Below, piece after piece: positions 1 through 8,900 of a stretch of 64,000 nucleotides of DNA; the first letter of the stretch is position 1; every line of letters begins with the position of its first letter. The DNA comes from Villigracilis sp024434165 (GTDB lineage: Bacteria; Chloroflexota; Anaerolineae; Anaerolineales; Villigracilaceae). A program made the translations under genes and the position numbers. The DNA lies in assembly GCA_030263665.1 (NCBI GenBank), contig SZPK01000026.1, forward strand, positions 1-64,000, in the 5' to 3' direction. The notes under the pieces were generated by a model. The model searched no databases and had not been told where the DNA came from. It saw only the letters and a program-made list of their open reading frames with translations.

Positions 1-145
1 CAACCCGGCTGGCATTACCCAGTTCCGCCTGCGCTTTACAAAGGACGACAACAACGACTTCGGCGCGGATTTCCTCAAGCTCTACAGCGGCAATGCGGGC
101 GCGGCGAGCCGTCCGCGGCTGATCGTGGAGTACTACGTGCCGTAG
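1..145 (+). CDS. C-terminal end of exported protein with DNRLRE/CBM96-like domain (partial)
   Basis: The reading frame beginning at base 2 is open to a TAG at 143-145 and has no start inside the window, so this is the 3' end of a gene that begins upstream. The 47 visible residues contain GITQFRLRF, a DDNND run, FLKLYSGNAG and a final PRLIVEYYVP. These match nearly residue for residue the last 47 residues of the proteins ending at 3657 and 5752, so the protein very probably carries the same C-terminal beta-sandwich of the DNRLRE/CBM96 type. Nothing can be said about its N-terminal part. It shows that at least three consecutive genes share this terminal domain. Confidence 0.85.
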   Translation, partial: NPAGITQFRLRFTKDDNNDFGADFLKLYSGNAGAASRPRLIVEYYVP

Positions 146-208
146 GAACATGTCCTGTAGATTCCGTGCCGCACGATTTTCAGCGGGGTGAATTTGTCAG
201 AATAACAG

Positions 209-251
209 AACCAGCCCTCTCGTCCAGACAGGATGCGGGGGCTGGTTTTTC
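209..251 (+). terminator. Rho-independent terminator of the partial exported-protein gene
   Basis: A 9-bp perfect stem AACCAGCCC (209-217) / GGGCTGGTT (239-247) with a 21-base loop runs into a T-rich tail. It lies about 60 bases after the stop at 145, in the right place to end that transcript. Confidence 0.75.
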
Positions 252-265
252 ATTTTCAAAACTGA

Positions 266-294
266 TTGAATTTGCCTCCGCCGGTATGTATAAT
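266..294 (+). promoter_or_regulatory. Sigma-70-type promoter for the periplasmic-binding fusion gene
   Basis: A -35 box TTGAAT (266-271) and a perfect -10 box TATAAT (289-294) are separated by 17 bases. Transcription would start near 301, giving a 5' leader of about 138 bases before the ATG at 439. Confidence 0.6.
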
Positions 295-330
295 GAAATC
301 AAGGCTCTTGTGTTTTGGGAGGGAAAAAAT

Positions 331-377
331 GACTTGAGGAGTCGCAAAGGCAAATTCGGTTTCCAAACCCTTTGCCT
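331..377 (+). promoter_or_regulatory. Structured 5' leader with two adjacent hairpins, identity unknown
   Basis: In the leader after the promoter at 266-294, GACT (331-334) pairs with AGTC (340-343). Directly after it, AGGCAAA (348-354) pairs with TTTGCCT (371-377), with an inner stem GGTTT/AAACC (358-362/365-369). The second hairpin is followed by CTTTC, not a clean U-run. This could be a cis-regulatory leader or an mRNA-stabilising structure. I do not recognise a known riboswitch. Confidence 0.35.
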
Positions 378-438
378 CTTTCAGCCTGACCGCCTTCCAG
401 GACGTTGAGCAAAATCGTGAAACGCTGTGGAGGGCGTT

Positions 439-3400
439 ATGTTGAGAAAAAAGGTAATTTTCCGTTCGTTCGCTGCGCTGGCAGTATGTGTAATCATCCT
501 AAGCATGGCGGGACCCGCACAAGCGGCTTGCACCGATCCGCTCGGATGTGTGACGGTTGGGGCAACCGACCCGATCCATATCGCATATCTCCTCGATCTA
601 TCAGGACCTGCGGCAGGATTGGGGCTTGAGGAGATCCGTGGGGTTGAAATTGCGATTGACGATTCAGGCGGAGCCATTCTGGGGCATACCATTCAATTTG
701 ACGGTCAGGATGGCACCTGCTCCAATTCAGGGGGAAGCGCGGCGGGGCAAGTCCTCGACGACGACTCCACGATTGTGGCGGTCGTGGGCACCACGTGTTC
801 CGGCGAAGCCATGGGAGCCATGCCGTACCTCTCGGCGGCGGGATTTTCCGTTGTTTCGCCATCCAACACCAACATTTTGTTAACCAAGCCGGGAGACCCC
901 AACCATTATGCCGGCTACCTGCGGGTCTCCTGGAACGATAAAATCCAGGGGGAAACCGCCGCTAATTACGCGTACACAACCCTGGGATTGACCACCGCCG
1001 CGGTCATTGACAATGGAAGTCCGTACAGCGCAGGCATTGCCCAGGTATTCGCCGATGAGTTCATCACCCTGGGCGGGACAATCACGACACAGCAGACCAT
1101 AGACCCCGGCGACACGACAGACATTGACGCAAAGCTCGCCATCGTAGCGGGGACTTCGCCCGACCTGCTTTACATCCCGGTCTTTTCGCCCGAAGGCGTG
1201 TATATTCTGGATAACCTCCCCGCGGGGTTGACAGGCGTTCAGGTCTTTGGCGCGGACGGGCTGTGGGACCCCAACATGAACAGTTCCTCGAACGAAGAAG
1301 GTCTGCTGCTCACGAGCTACGATTTTACGGTCACGCGCAATTCGGATTTTGTGACCAAGTTCCTGCCTGCCTACATTGCAAAATATGGGACGGGTCCATC
1401 CAACGTGTTCCATTCGCACGCCTATGACGCCTTCATGCTCATCAAAAAAGCGATCGAGGCTGTGGCTGTGGAAACGGCTCCGGGCGAGCATCAGATCGGG
1501 CGGCAGGCGCTGCGCACCGCGCTGTATGGCACAACCAACCACGACGGCTTGACCGGAAACCTCACCTGCGATGCAAACGGGGATTGCGCCGATGCAACCA
1601 TGTCCGTCTATAGATTCCATTCAGACCAATTCCCGCCTGAATACCTTGCGCCTGAAAAAATCGGGCTGGTTATGGATGCGGCGGGACCGAACGATTTGAG
1701 TTTCAACTACATGGCGTATCAGGGTGTGTTGCAGACGAAGACCGCGTTCGGCATCCTGTCCACCCTTTATCTGTCTTCGGACAACACAGAATATCAATCC
1801 AACCTGGAGCGATGCGCCGATGAAGGAAACGGCTTGTGCTTTGCCGTCGGTTTCAGCATGGGAGATGCGATCCTGAATGCGGCAACCGCAAGACCCGGCA
1901 CAAACTATGCCATCCTGGATTTTAGCTGGGATACGCCGCCGGCAAACCTGCGGGGGATTCAGTTCGACGCAAAACAGGTCGGATACCTTGCCGGAACGCT
2001 GGCTGGGAAGATGAGCGTAACCGGCGATGTCGGCGTGGTGGCGGGGATGGAGATTCCGCCCGTGATCGCCTTTGTGGAAGGATATCGGAATGGCGCCCAA
2101 TGTTCGGGCAACATTGACGTGCTGGTCAACTATACAGGCACGTTCGGTGACCCAGCCGTCGGCGAGGCGGCAGCCGCAGACATGATCTCGCGCGGCGCAG
2201 ACGTGATTTTCGCGGCGGCAGGACCGACCGGTAACGGAGCCATCCTCTACAGCGCCCAGAACGGCGTCTGGAGCATCGGTGTGGATACCGATCAGTATCT
2301 GAGCGTCTTCGATGACGGCGGCGTGGCCGGTTCGGATAAACTGCTCACCAGCGCCATGAAACGGCTGGACACGGCGGTTTACATGACCACCCAGGATCAT
2401 CTCAATGGGATATTCACCTCCGGGACTGTGATTTACGGTCTCGACGATAACGGGGTCGGACTGGCTCCCTTCCACGAGACAGATCCGGTCATCCCGCAGG
2501 CTGTCAAGGATGAACTGGACGCAATCAAACAGGGCATTATCAACGGGACGGTCAATATAGACTACCCCTGCCGCCCGCGCTTCCATGCGGAACTGGTGGA
2601 GAACGACGTGTTCGGCGTGGATTGGCTCCCGTTTACAGACGTCACTCTGACGATTGACGATCCTGCCAACGGCGCCGGCGTGGATTTCACAGACACAAAA
2701 ACGACGGACACAAATGGGTTTGTCATGTTCGATAACCTCGGCACGATCGTTCTCGCGCCGGATATGTTTGTTGGTATGACGGATGGCACCTATAACAAAA
2801 CGCACACGATTGTTCCGCTCACGGTCGCGGGTGTGGATGCCGCCACAGACCGGGTGTGGGGCACGGGCGTTCCAGGACATCAATTGAACATACAACGCTG
2901 TGACCCTGTTGGTTGTTCGTGGAGACGCTGGGCAACCGTCCAGGTGGACGGCACCTGGCAGGTTGATTTCTCGGTCCCAGGCGGACCTTCGCCCGAAGAA
3001 CAAAATATTTTGAACATCCTGCCCGGCATGAGGGGCGAAGCGCTTTACCCCGATACGGACTCCGATCACACGGACGTTCAGTGGCAGGCGCCCATTTTGC
3101 CGCCCTTCAGATCTACTGCCATCCAGGATGGCTGGATTCTCGAATCTTCCGAGACCAGCGGTACCGGCGGCACACTGAACAACAGCATGACCACGCTGTG
3201 GGTCGGCGACGACGGGGCGAACCGCCAATATCGCACCGTTCTGTCGTTCGATACATCCGCCCTGCCTCCCGGTGCGGTCATTACCTCGGTGACTTTGAAG
3301 TTCAAATACGCAGGCAAGGTTGGGACCCTGCCCTTCGGCACGCACGGCAACCTGCTGGTGGACGTCCGCAAGGGAGCCTTCAGCAACAATCCTTCTCTGC

Positions 3401-3657
3401 AACTGGGCGACTTCAAGATCGCCGCAACCAAGAATGCGCTCTTCTCGATAACCAATACAAAGGTCAACAACTGGTATGTCCTGACCTTCAATCCATCGCA
3501 GTTCAAATACATCAATCGAACCGGTGTGACCCAGTTCCGCCTGCGCTTTGCCGTGGACGACAACAACGATTACGGCGCGGACATCCTCAAAATTTTCAGC
3601 GGGAATGCGGGCTCGGCGCATCAGCCCAGGCTGACCATTGTGTTTTACATCCCATAG
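439..3657 (+). CDS. Secreted fusion of Leu/Ile/Val-type binding protein and BMP/PnrA-type binding protein, with C-terminal DNRLRE domain
   Basis: The protein has 1072 residues from ATG 439, which has GGAGGG at 429-434; a GTG at 427 is in frame but sits on the ribosome site. Residues 1-29 are a Sec signal peptide ending AQA. About 45-410 resemble the receptor-family ABC binding fold (Peripla_BP_6), starting with IAYLLDLSGPAAG. About 415-705 match the BMP/PnrA nucleoside-binding family, with a VGYLAGTLAG stretch, a GDVGVVAGMEIPPV region and the typical ADVIFAAAGPTGNGA. A linker with Ig-like strands follows (about 707-890), then a DNRLRE/CBM96-like sandwich to the end. Each half would normally be a separate solute receptor. 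No permease or ATPase lies nearby, so a role as an extracellular ligand-binding protein is inferred. Ligands are unknown. Confidence 0.8.
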   Translation: MLRKKVIFRSFAALAVCVIILSMAGPAQAACTDPLGCVTVGATDPIHIAYLLDLSGPAAGLGLEEIRGVEIAIDDSGGAILGHTIQFDGQDGTCSNSGGSAAGQVLDDDSTIVAVVGTTCSGEAMGAMPYLSAAGFSVVSPSNTNILLTKPGDPNHYAGYLRVSWNDKIQGETAANYAYTTLGLTTAAVIDNGSPYSAGIAQVFADEFITLGGTITTQQTIDPGDTTDIDAKLAIVAGTSPDLLYIPVFSPEGVYILDNLPAGLTGVQVFGADGLWDPNMNSSSNEEGLLLTSYDFTVTRNSDFVTKFLPAYIAKYGTGPSNVFHSHAYDAFMLIKKAIEAVAVETAPGEHQIGRQALRTALYGTTNHDGLTGNLTCDANGDCADATMSVYRFHSDQFPPEYLAPEKIGLVMDAAGPNDLSFNYMAYQGVLQTKTAFGILSTLYLSSDNTEYQSNLERCADEGNGLCFAVGFSMGDAILNAATARPGTNYAILDFSWDTPPANLRGIQFDAKQVGYLAGTLAGKMSVTGDVGVVAGMEIPPVIAFVEGYRNGAQCSGNIDVLVNYTGTFGDPAVGEAAAADMISRGADVIFAAAGPTGNGAILYSAQNGVWSIGVDTDQYLSVFDDGGVAGSDKLLTSAMKRLDTAVYMTTQDHLNGIFTSGTVIYGLDDNGVGLAPFHETDPVIPQAVKDELDAIKQGIINGTVNIDYPCRPRFHAELVENDVFGVDWLPFTDVTLTIDDPANGAGVDFTDTKTTDTNGFVMFDNLGTIVLAPDMFVGMTDGTYNKTHTIVPLTVAGVDAATDRVWGTGVPGHQLNIQRCDPVGCSWRRWATVQVDGTWQVDFSVPGGPSPEEQNILNILPGMRGEALYPDTDSDHTDVQWQAPILPPFRSTAIQDGWILESSETSGTGGTLNNSMTTLWVGDDGANRQYRTVLSFDTSALPPGAVITSVTLKFKYAGKVGTLPFGTHGNLLVDVRKGAFSNNPSLQLGDFKIAATKNALFSITNTKVNNWYVLTFNPSQFKYINRTGVTQFRLRFAVDDNNDYGADILKIFSGNAGSAHQPRLTIVFYIP

Positions 3658-3704
3658 GAGGTTCGCCAGGAGCAGCATGAGATAAAGCGCAACAGCAAAA
3701 CACG

Positions 3705-3741
3705 ACTCACCCGCAAAATCAAGTTTCGCGGGTGAGTTTGT
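3705..3741 (+). terminator. Rho-independent terminator after the binding-protein fusion
   Basis: A perfect 10-bp stem ACTCACCCGC (3705-3714) / GCGGGTGAGT (3728-3737) with a 13-base loop is followed by TTTGTTC. It starts about 48 bases after the stop at 3657. Confidence 0.75.
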
Positions 3742-3851
3742 TCATAAAGGTAAACAGTATGGCGATTTCGACGATTCTCCATGCCCCATATTCTTCTGCG
3801 CCGACTTGTCGAAGCGTCCGCATCCCATGGTCGAGTGTTTTCGTAAGACGA

Positions 3852-3857
3852 TATAAT
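3852..3857 (+). promoter_or_regulatory. Candidate -10 box for the sugar-dehydrogenase-like gene
   Basis: A perfect TATAAT stands at 3852-3857, but no convincing -35 is visible 17 bases upstream. If used, the leader would contain the whole palindromic repeat at 3873-3963 before the start codon at 3989. Confidence 0.35.
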
Positions 3858-3872
3858 CCAACCGCATCATTT

Positions 3873-3963
3873 TAATTAGCCGGCCGTAAGTTTTTGGAAA
3901 ACAAATTTCTGCTCAAGCCGCCGGGCGCGTATTTTTATAAAGTCTATTTCGACCGACTATTAG
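3873..3963. repeat. MITE-like palindromic repeat, family 1, copy A (short core)
   Basis: Left end TAATTAGCCGGCCGTAAG, then an AAACAAATTTCTGCTCAAGC segment and right end TTTCGACCGACTATTAG. The same ends and inner segment recur at 49757-49875 and, inverted or partial, at 22171-22268 and 60587-60690. This 91-base copy lacks most of the GC-rich core seen in the others. It has no coding capacity. Confidence 0.7.
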
Positions 3964-3988
3964 TCATAGCATACAGAGGAAACGAACC

Positions 3989-5752
3989 GTGAAACCCGGA
4001 AATCCCATAAAGGCATTTTTAGCGGGCAGTGCTGCGATTCTGTTCGTTCTGGCCGCAATGCAATCCCCCGCCGCCCTCGCCCAGGCGGCGGACCCGCCGT
4101 CGGTGCCGAAAAACGTAACATTCGTTGAGACGGTATCGGGTCTGGATGATCCGCTCTTCGTCACTCATGCAGGCGACGGCTCCGGCAGGTTGTTCATCGT
4201 GCAGAGAACTGGAAAAATCCTGATCTTCAAGAACGGGGCGCTCAACAGCACGCCCTTCCTCGATGTTGGCGGAATTATCACCACGTCTGGAGGGGAACAG
4301 GGGTTGCTGGGGCTGGCATTCGATCCGGATTACAGGACCAACGGTAAATTTTACGTTGTTTATACCGTCAGCGAAAATAACGCCGTCAAACTGGCGCGCT
4401 ATCGCGTCTCAGGGACCGACTCGGACCTGGCAGAAACCAATGGCGAGGTACTGCTTTCCATAAACAAGGCTCATACGAACCACAACGGGGGGATGATCGC
4501 TTTCGGGCCGGATGGCTATCTTTACATGGCGGTTGGCGATGGAGGCGGCGGGGGCGACCCCGGCAATAACGGGCAGAGCAAAAACACGCTGCTTGGAAAG
4601 ATTTTGCGGCTGGATGTTAGCGGGACATCATACACCATTCCGCTCACAAACCCATTCGTGGGAGAAGCAAACGCAAGGGAGGAAATCTGGGCGTACGGCT
4701 TGCGCAATCCCTGGCGTTTTTCATTCGACCGCACCACCGGTGATATTTTCATTGGAGATGTGGGTCAAAACGCGCAGGAGGAGATAGATTTCCAACCGTT
4801 CACAAGCGGGGGCGGTGAAAACTATGGCTGGCGCATCCTCGAAGGAAACCTGTGCTACAACAGCCAAACCTGCACGCCTCCCCCGGATTACGTCCCTCCG
4901 GTTGCGGTGTATGATCACGGCCCGGACGATTCCTTCGGCTGTTCGGTCACCGGCGGTTACGTCTATCGCGGCTCGCAGTTCCCCGCTCTTCAGGGCGTTT
5001 ATCTATACGGGGATTTCTGCAAGGGGAAGGTTTGGGGCTTGATAAAAAACGGGAGCGGAGGATGGACATCCACCCTGATTGCCGATACCGATTTCCTCAT
5101 TTCCTCCTTCGGCGAGGATGAAGCAGGGGAACTTTATCTTACCGATTACGCCACGGGCGGCTTGTATCGTATCGCCGAAGCGCCGCTCATCAAAAAAGGG
5201 GTCGCTTCCAATGCAGGATATGACGGATACCTGCGCGAATCTTCCGCATCAAGCGGTCGGGGCGGGGCGATGAATACCACTGCAACCACTCTCAAACTGG
5301 GGGATGATACCGAGAACAGGCAATATCGCGCCGTTCTGTCGTTCAATACCGCGTCCCTGCCGGATAACGCAGTCATCGTATCCGCTGTATTGAAATTCAA
5401 ATACGCCGGCGGTACCGGGACACTCCCCTTCGATTCACACGGTGACTTGCTTGCAGACATCCGCCGTGGAGCATTCAACAACAATGTAAATACCGAGCCG
5501 GGAGATTTCGCGGCTGCCGCGGATAAAAACAGCGTTCTTCGCTACACGAATGTCACCGTCAATGGATGGTATTCCAAAAAATTGGGCGCCGCCAACCTGG
5601 ACTACATCAACAAACAGGGAGTCACTCAATTCCGCCTGCGGTTTGCCATGGGGGACGACAACGATTCCACGATAGACCTCCTCAGGGTTTTCAGCGGGGA
5701 CGGAGCCCCTTCAGATCGCCCGCGGCTCATCGTCACATATTTTCTCCCGTAA
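3989..5752 (+). CDS. Secreted PQQ-dependent sugar dehydrogenase-like (GSDH/sorbosone type) beta-propeller with DNRLRE domain
   Basis: The protein has 587 residues from GTG 3989, with AGAGGA at 3975-3980 as ribosome site. Residues 1-31 form a signal peptide ending ALAQA. About 40-400 match the soluble aldose/sorbosone dehydrogenase propeller: SGLDDPLFVTHAGDGSGRLF, GGEQGLLGLAFDP, the HNGG turn, GPDGYLYMAVGDGG and GLRNPWRFSFD. The family oxidises sugars with PQQ and sends electrons to the respiratory chain or to artificial acceptors; the substrate here is unknown. About 405-587 are the DNRLRE/CBM96-like domain shared with the two preceding genes, probably for attachment to a surface or glycan. 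A palindromic repeat lies between its likely promoter and its start. Confidence 0.82.
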   Translation: MKPGNPIKAFLAGSAAILFVLAAMQSPAALAQAADPPSVPKNVTFVETVSGLDDPLFVTHAGDGSGRLFIVQRTGKILIFKNGALNSTPFLDVGGIITTSGGEQGLLGLAFDPDYRTNGKFYVVYTVSENNAVKLARYRVSGTDSDLAETNGEVLLSINKAHTNHNGGMIAFGPDGYLYMAVGDGGGGGDPGNNGQSKNTLLGKILRLDVSGTSYTIPLTNPFVGEANAREEIWAYGLRNPWRFSFDRTTGDIFIGDVGQNAQEEIDFQPFTSGGGENYGWRILEGNLCYNSQTCTPPPDYVPPVAVYDHGPDDSFGCSVTGGYVYRGSQFPALQGVYLYGDFCKGKVWGLIKNGSGGWTSTLIADTDFLISSFGEDEAGELYLTDYATGGLYRIAEAPLIKKGVASNAGYDGYLRESSASSGRGGAMNTTATTLKLGDDTENRQYRAVLSFNTASLPDNAVIVSAVLKFKYAGGTGTLPFDSHGDLLADIRRGAFNNNVNTEPGDFAAAADKNSVLRYTNVTVNGWYSKKLGAANLDYINKQGVTQFRLRFAMGDDNDSTIDLLRVFSGDGAPSDRPRLIVTYFLP

Positions 5753-5781
5753 CCAGCCGGCAATCGGTTATTGAACCATAT

Positions 5782-5820
5782 CCCAGCCCTCTTTGATGCA
5801 GGTAAAGAGGGCTGGGATTT
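5782..5820 (+). terminator. Rho-independent terminator after the sugar dehydrogenase-like gene
   Basis: A perfect 13-bp stem CCCAGCCCTCTTT (5782-5794) / AAAGAGGGCTGGG (5804-5816) with a 9-base loop is followed by ATTTCGG. The stem is strong and the T-tract short. Confidence 0.65.
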
Positions 5821-5908
5821 CGGTTAAGCGAACCATATCAAATCCGTTTTACATTCGAGGACGGGTGTTTGCACTGCGTAAAATAAACTCACCGGCTGGA
5901 TTACCACC

Positions 5909-8900
5909 ATGACAAACAGCGTCTTTTCTTCGATAAAAAAATTTTGCTTATTCATCCTGGCTGTATCGCTCTTTGCAAGCCCGCAGCCTTCCGCCCGCGC
6001 CCAAACAAACCGCATCCTCTTTGCCGTCATCGGCGATTACGGACTCGCAGGTCAGGCGGAAGCGGATGTGGCAAGCCTGGTAAAGAGTTGGAATCCCGAT
6101 TTCATCGTCACGGTCGGGGATAACAATTATCCCGATGGGCTTGCAGAAACGATTGACCAGAACATTGGGCAGTATTACCAGGAGTTCATTCACCCCTACA
6201 AGGGGAAATACGGAAGCGGCTCGCCGGCGCGGAGATTCTTCCCGTCGCTGGGCAACCACGACTGGGGCGGCAGCGGGGTCAAACCATACCTGGAGTATTT
6301 CGGCTTTCGCAGCAATCAGACGTATTACGATTTCGTTCAAGGTCCCGTGCATTTCTTCATGCTCGACAGCGACCGAAACGAGCCGGATGGAGTGACCTTC
6401 AAATCGGAGCAAGCCATCTGGTTGAAGAAAGGACTGGCGGCTTCGACCTCGCCTTATAATGTGGTGGTTTTTCATCACGCTCCTTATTCCTCGGGCAGGC
6501 ATGGCTCCACCGAATACATGCGCTGGCCTTTCAAGGAATGGGGGGCGGATGTCGTCCTGACCGGGCACGACCATGTTTACGAGCGCCTGCTTGTGAACGG
6601 TCTGCCTTACTTCGTAAACGGACTCGGCGGCTCGGAAATCTACAATTTCAACGCCATCCTGCCGGAGAGCCAGGCGCGCTTCAACCAGGATTTTGGCGCG
6701 ATGCGCGTCGAAGCGACCAGCGCCTACATGAAATTCCAAATGATCACCCGCGCGGGCATCCTGGTGGACGAATACCTGATCGGTCAGGGAAACCCGGAGG
6801 TCCTGTCCATCAACCCGGTTGGCGCATCTCCCGCGAACGCCGATGCGCTGACTTTTCAGGTCACGTTCTCTGAAGCAGTGACCGGCGTGGATGCAGGCGA
6901 TTTTGCAATTGTCACCAACTTAAGCGGCGCAGGCATCGGCAATGTCAGCGGGTTGGGGAATACCTACACGGTATCGGTCAACTCAGGGAGCGGGGACGGA
7001 ACGCTTCGGCTCGATGTGCAGGACGATGATTCGATCACCAATGCCGCCGGCAGCAGCCTCGGAGGAGCCGGCATCGGAAACGGAAATTTCACAAGGGGTG
7101 CGGCTGTTGTTGTGGATAGATCCGCCCCAACCGTGACCTCGATCATCCCGGCGGGCGCAAACCCATCCAACGCATCCATCGTGGACTTTACGGTTTCGTT
7201 CTCTGAACCGGTGACAGGCGTTGACCTCACGGATTTTTCCCTGTCAACCAGCGCGGGCGCTCAACTTACCGCCGTCAATGGCGCGGGAAGTGCGTATACT
7301 GTCTCCATCGTCACTGGCGCGGGTAACGACCTGCTGCGCCTGGATTTCGCGGTTAATGGCAGTGTCACCGACCTGGCTGGGAACTCCATAAGCCGGGGTT
7401 TTACCGGCGAGACCCATGTCATTGACCACACAGCGCCCATCGCCGCCTCGATTTCGCGGATGGGAGAGCCGTCCGCTTCCGGCGTGGAATACGCTGTCAG
7501 TTTTTCAGAAGCAGTGACCGGCGTGGATGGAAGCGATTTCGTCCTCTCCACGATGAACGGCGCGAGCATCGCAAACATCTCCGGCGCGGGGAATCTGTAT
7601 TCGGTGTTCATCCATCTCAACCCGGGCAGCGACGCGCTCCGGCTCGACCTGATTGATAACGACAGCATCTACGACGCCGCAGGGAATCCGCTTGGCGGGG
7701 CAGGGCTTGGAAACGGCAATTATTATGGCGAGCCGGTCCCGATTGCCATCGAAACGCCGATCGTGACCTCCATCATCCGCGCCAGCCCAAGCCCGACAAA
7801 AGCGGACAGCGTGGATTTCATCGTCACGTTCTCCGAAATCGTCGAGGGGGTGGACGTTACCGATTTCATGATATCGGGCAAGCCGGATGCAGGCATCCTG
7901 GGCGTCCGGTCGGTCAACCCGTTTTACATTGTCACAGCAAACACCGGGGCGAGCGACGGTGTGTTGAAACTCGACCTGGTGGACGACGACAGCATTCGAA
8001 ACATGCAAGGCATCCCATTGGGCGGCAATGGGACCGGCAACGCAAACTTTACCGCCGGAGAAACCTGCATCGTGGATCGGACTCCCCCGCGCGCAACTTC
8101 CATCATTCGCGCCGGCAGCAACCCTGCCATCAACCCCAGCGTGGATTTCATCGTTACGTTTTCAGAGCCGGTGACCGGCGTGGATGTTTCGGACTTCAGG
8201 ATTGCAACGTCGAATCTCAACGCAGCCGTTGTGAACATTCAGGATGCAAACCCGTTCTACGTCGTCACCGTCAACACCGGCGCGGGTTCCGGCACGCTGC
8301 GGCTCGACCTGATGGACAACCGCAGCGTCGGCGATCTTGCAGGCAACCTCCTGGCGGATAACGGCTCCGGGAACGGCGGCTTCACGACGGGTGAAGCCTT
8401 CACAATTGCAAAAATCCCGGTCAATTTTCCGGCTCCGACTATCGCCGAGATCAACCACAAACACCTGATCAATTATTCCGCTCCAACCATCGCATGGTCT
8501 GCCGTCCGCAATGCGCAGGCGTATGAGGTCTTCCTCGCGCGCGACGCCAATTTTGCCCAACTGGTTGCGCTTCAAACCACAAGCGCAACATTCTTCATCC
8601 CAGATCTTCCCCTCGCAGATGGGACCTACTTCGCGCGCGTGTGGGCGTACAATGCCAGCCTCAGCCCCGGAAAGTTCAGCAGGACATACACCTTTACGAT
8701 TGACACCACGCCTCCCGCCCCGCCGACGCCTGCCAGCCCGCCCAATCATTCGTCTACCCCGAAACGTCCTTCGCTAAAGTGGTCCGCGGTGAACGGCGCA
8801 GTACAATACCAGGTCGAGCTGGACGATAATCCCGATTTTTCCAGCCCGGAATTTTCAGCAGTGACGAATAGAACCGACGCGCAGACCAAAACCCTGCCAA

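Noticed and set aside
331..377. Possible c-di-GMP-I (GEMM) riboswitch because of the string CGCAAAGGC
   Set aside because: The other conserved half (GCACAGGGCAAACC-type) and the tetraloop-receptor helix are missing; only a generic structured leader can be supported.
166..408. Open frame of 80 codons between the first two genes
   Set aside because: It runs through a terminator and a promoter, has no ribosome site and no recognisable protein features.
1621..3678. Long antisense frame of 685 codons opposite the binding-protein fusion
   Set aside because: It is a shadow caused by codon bias; the plus-strand protein has signal peptide and domains, the antisense product has none.
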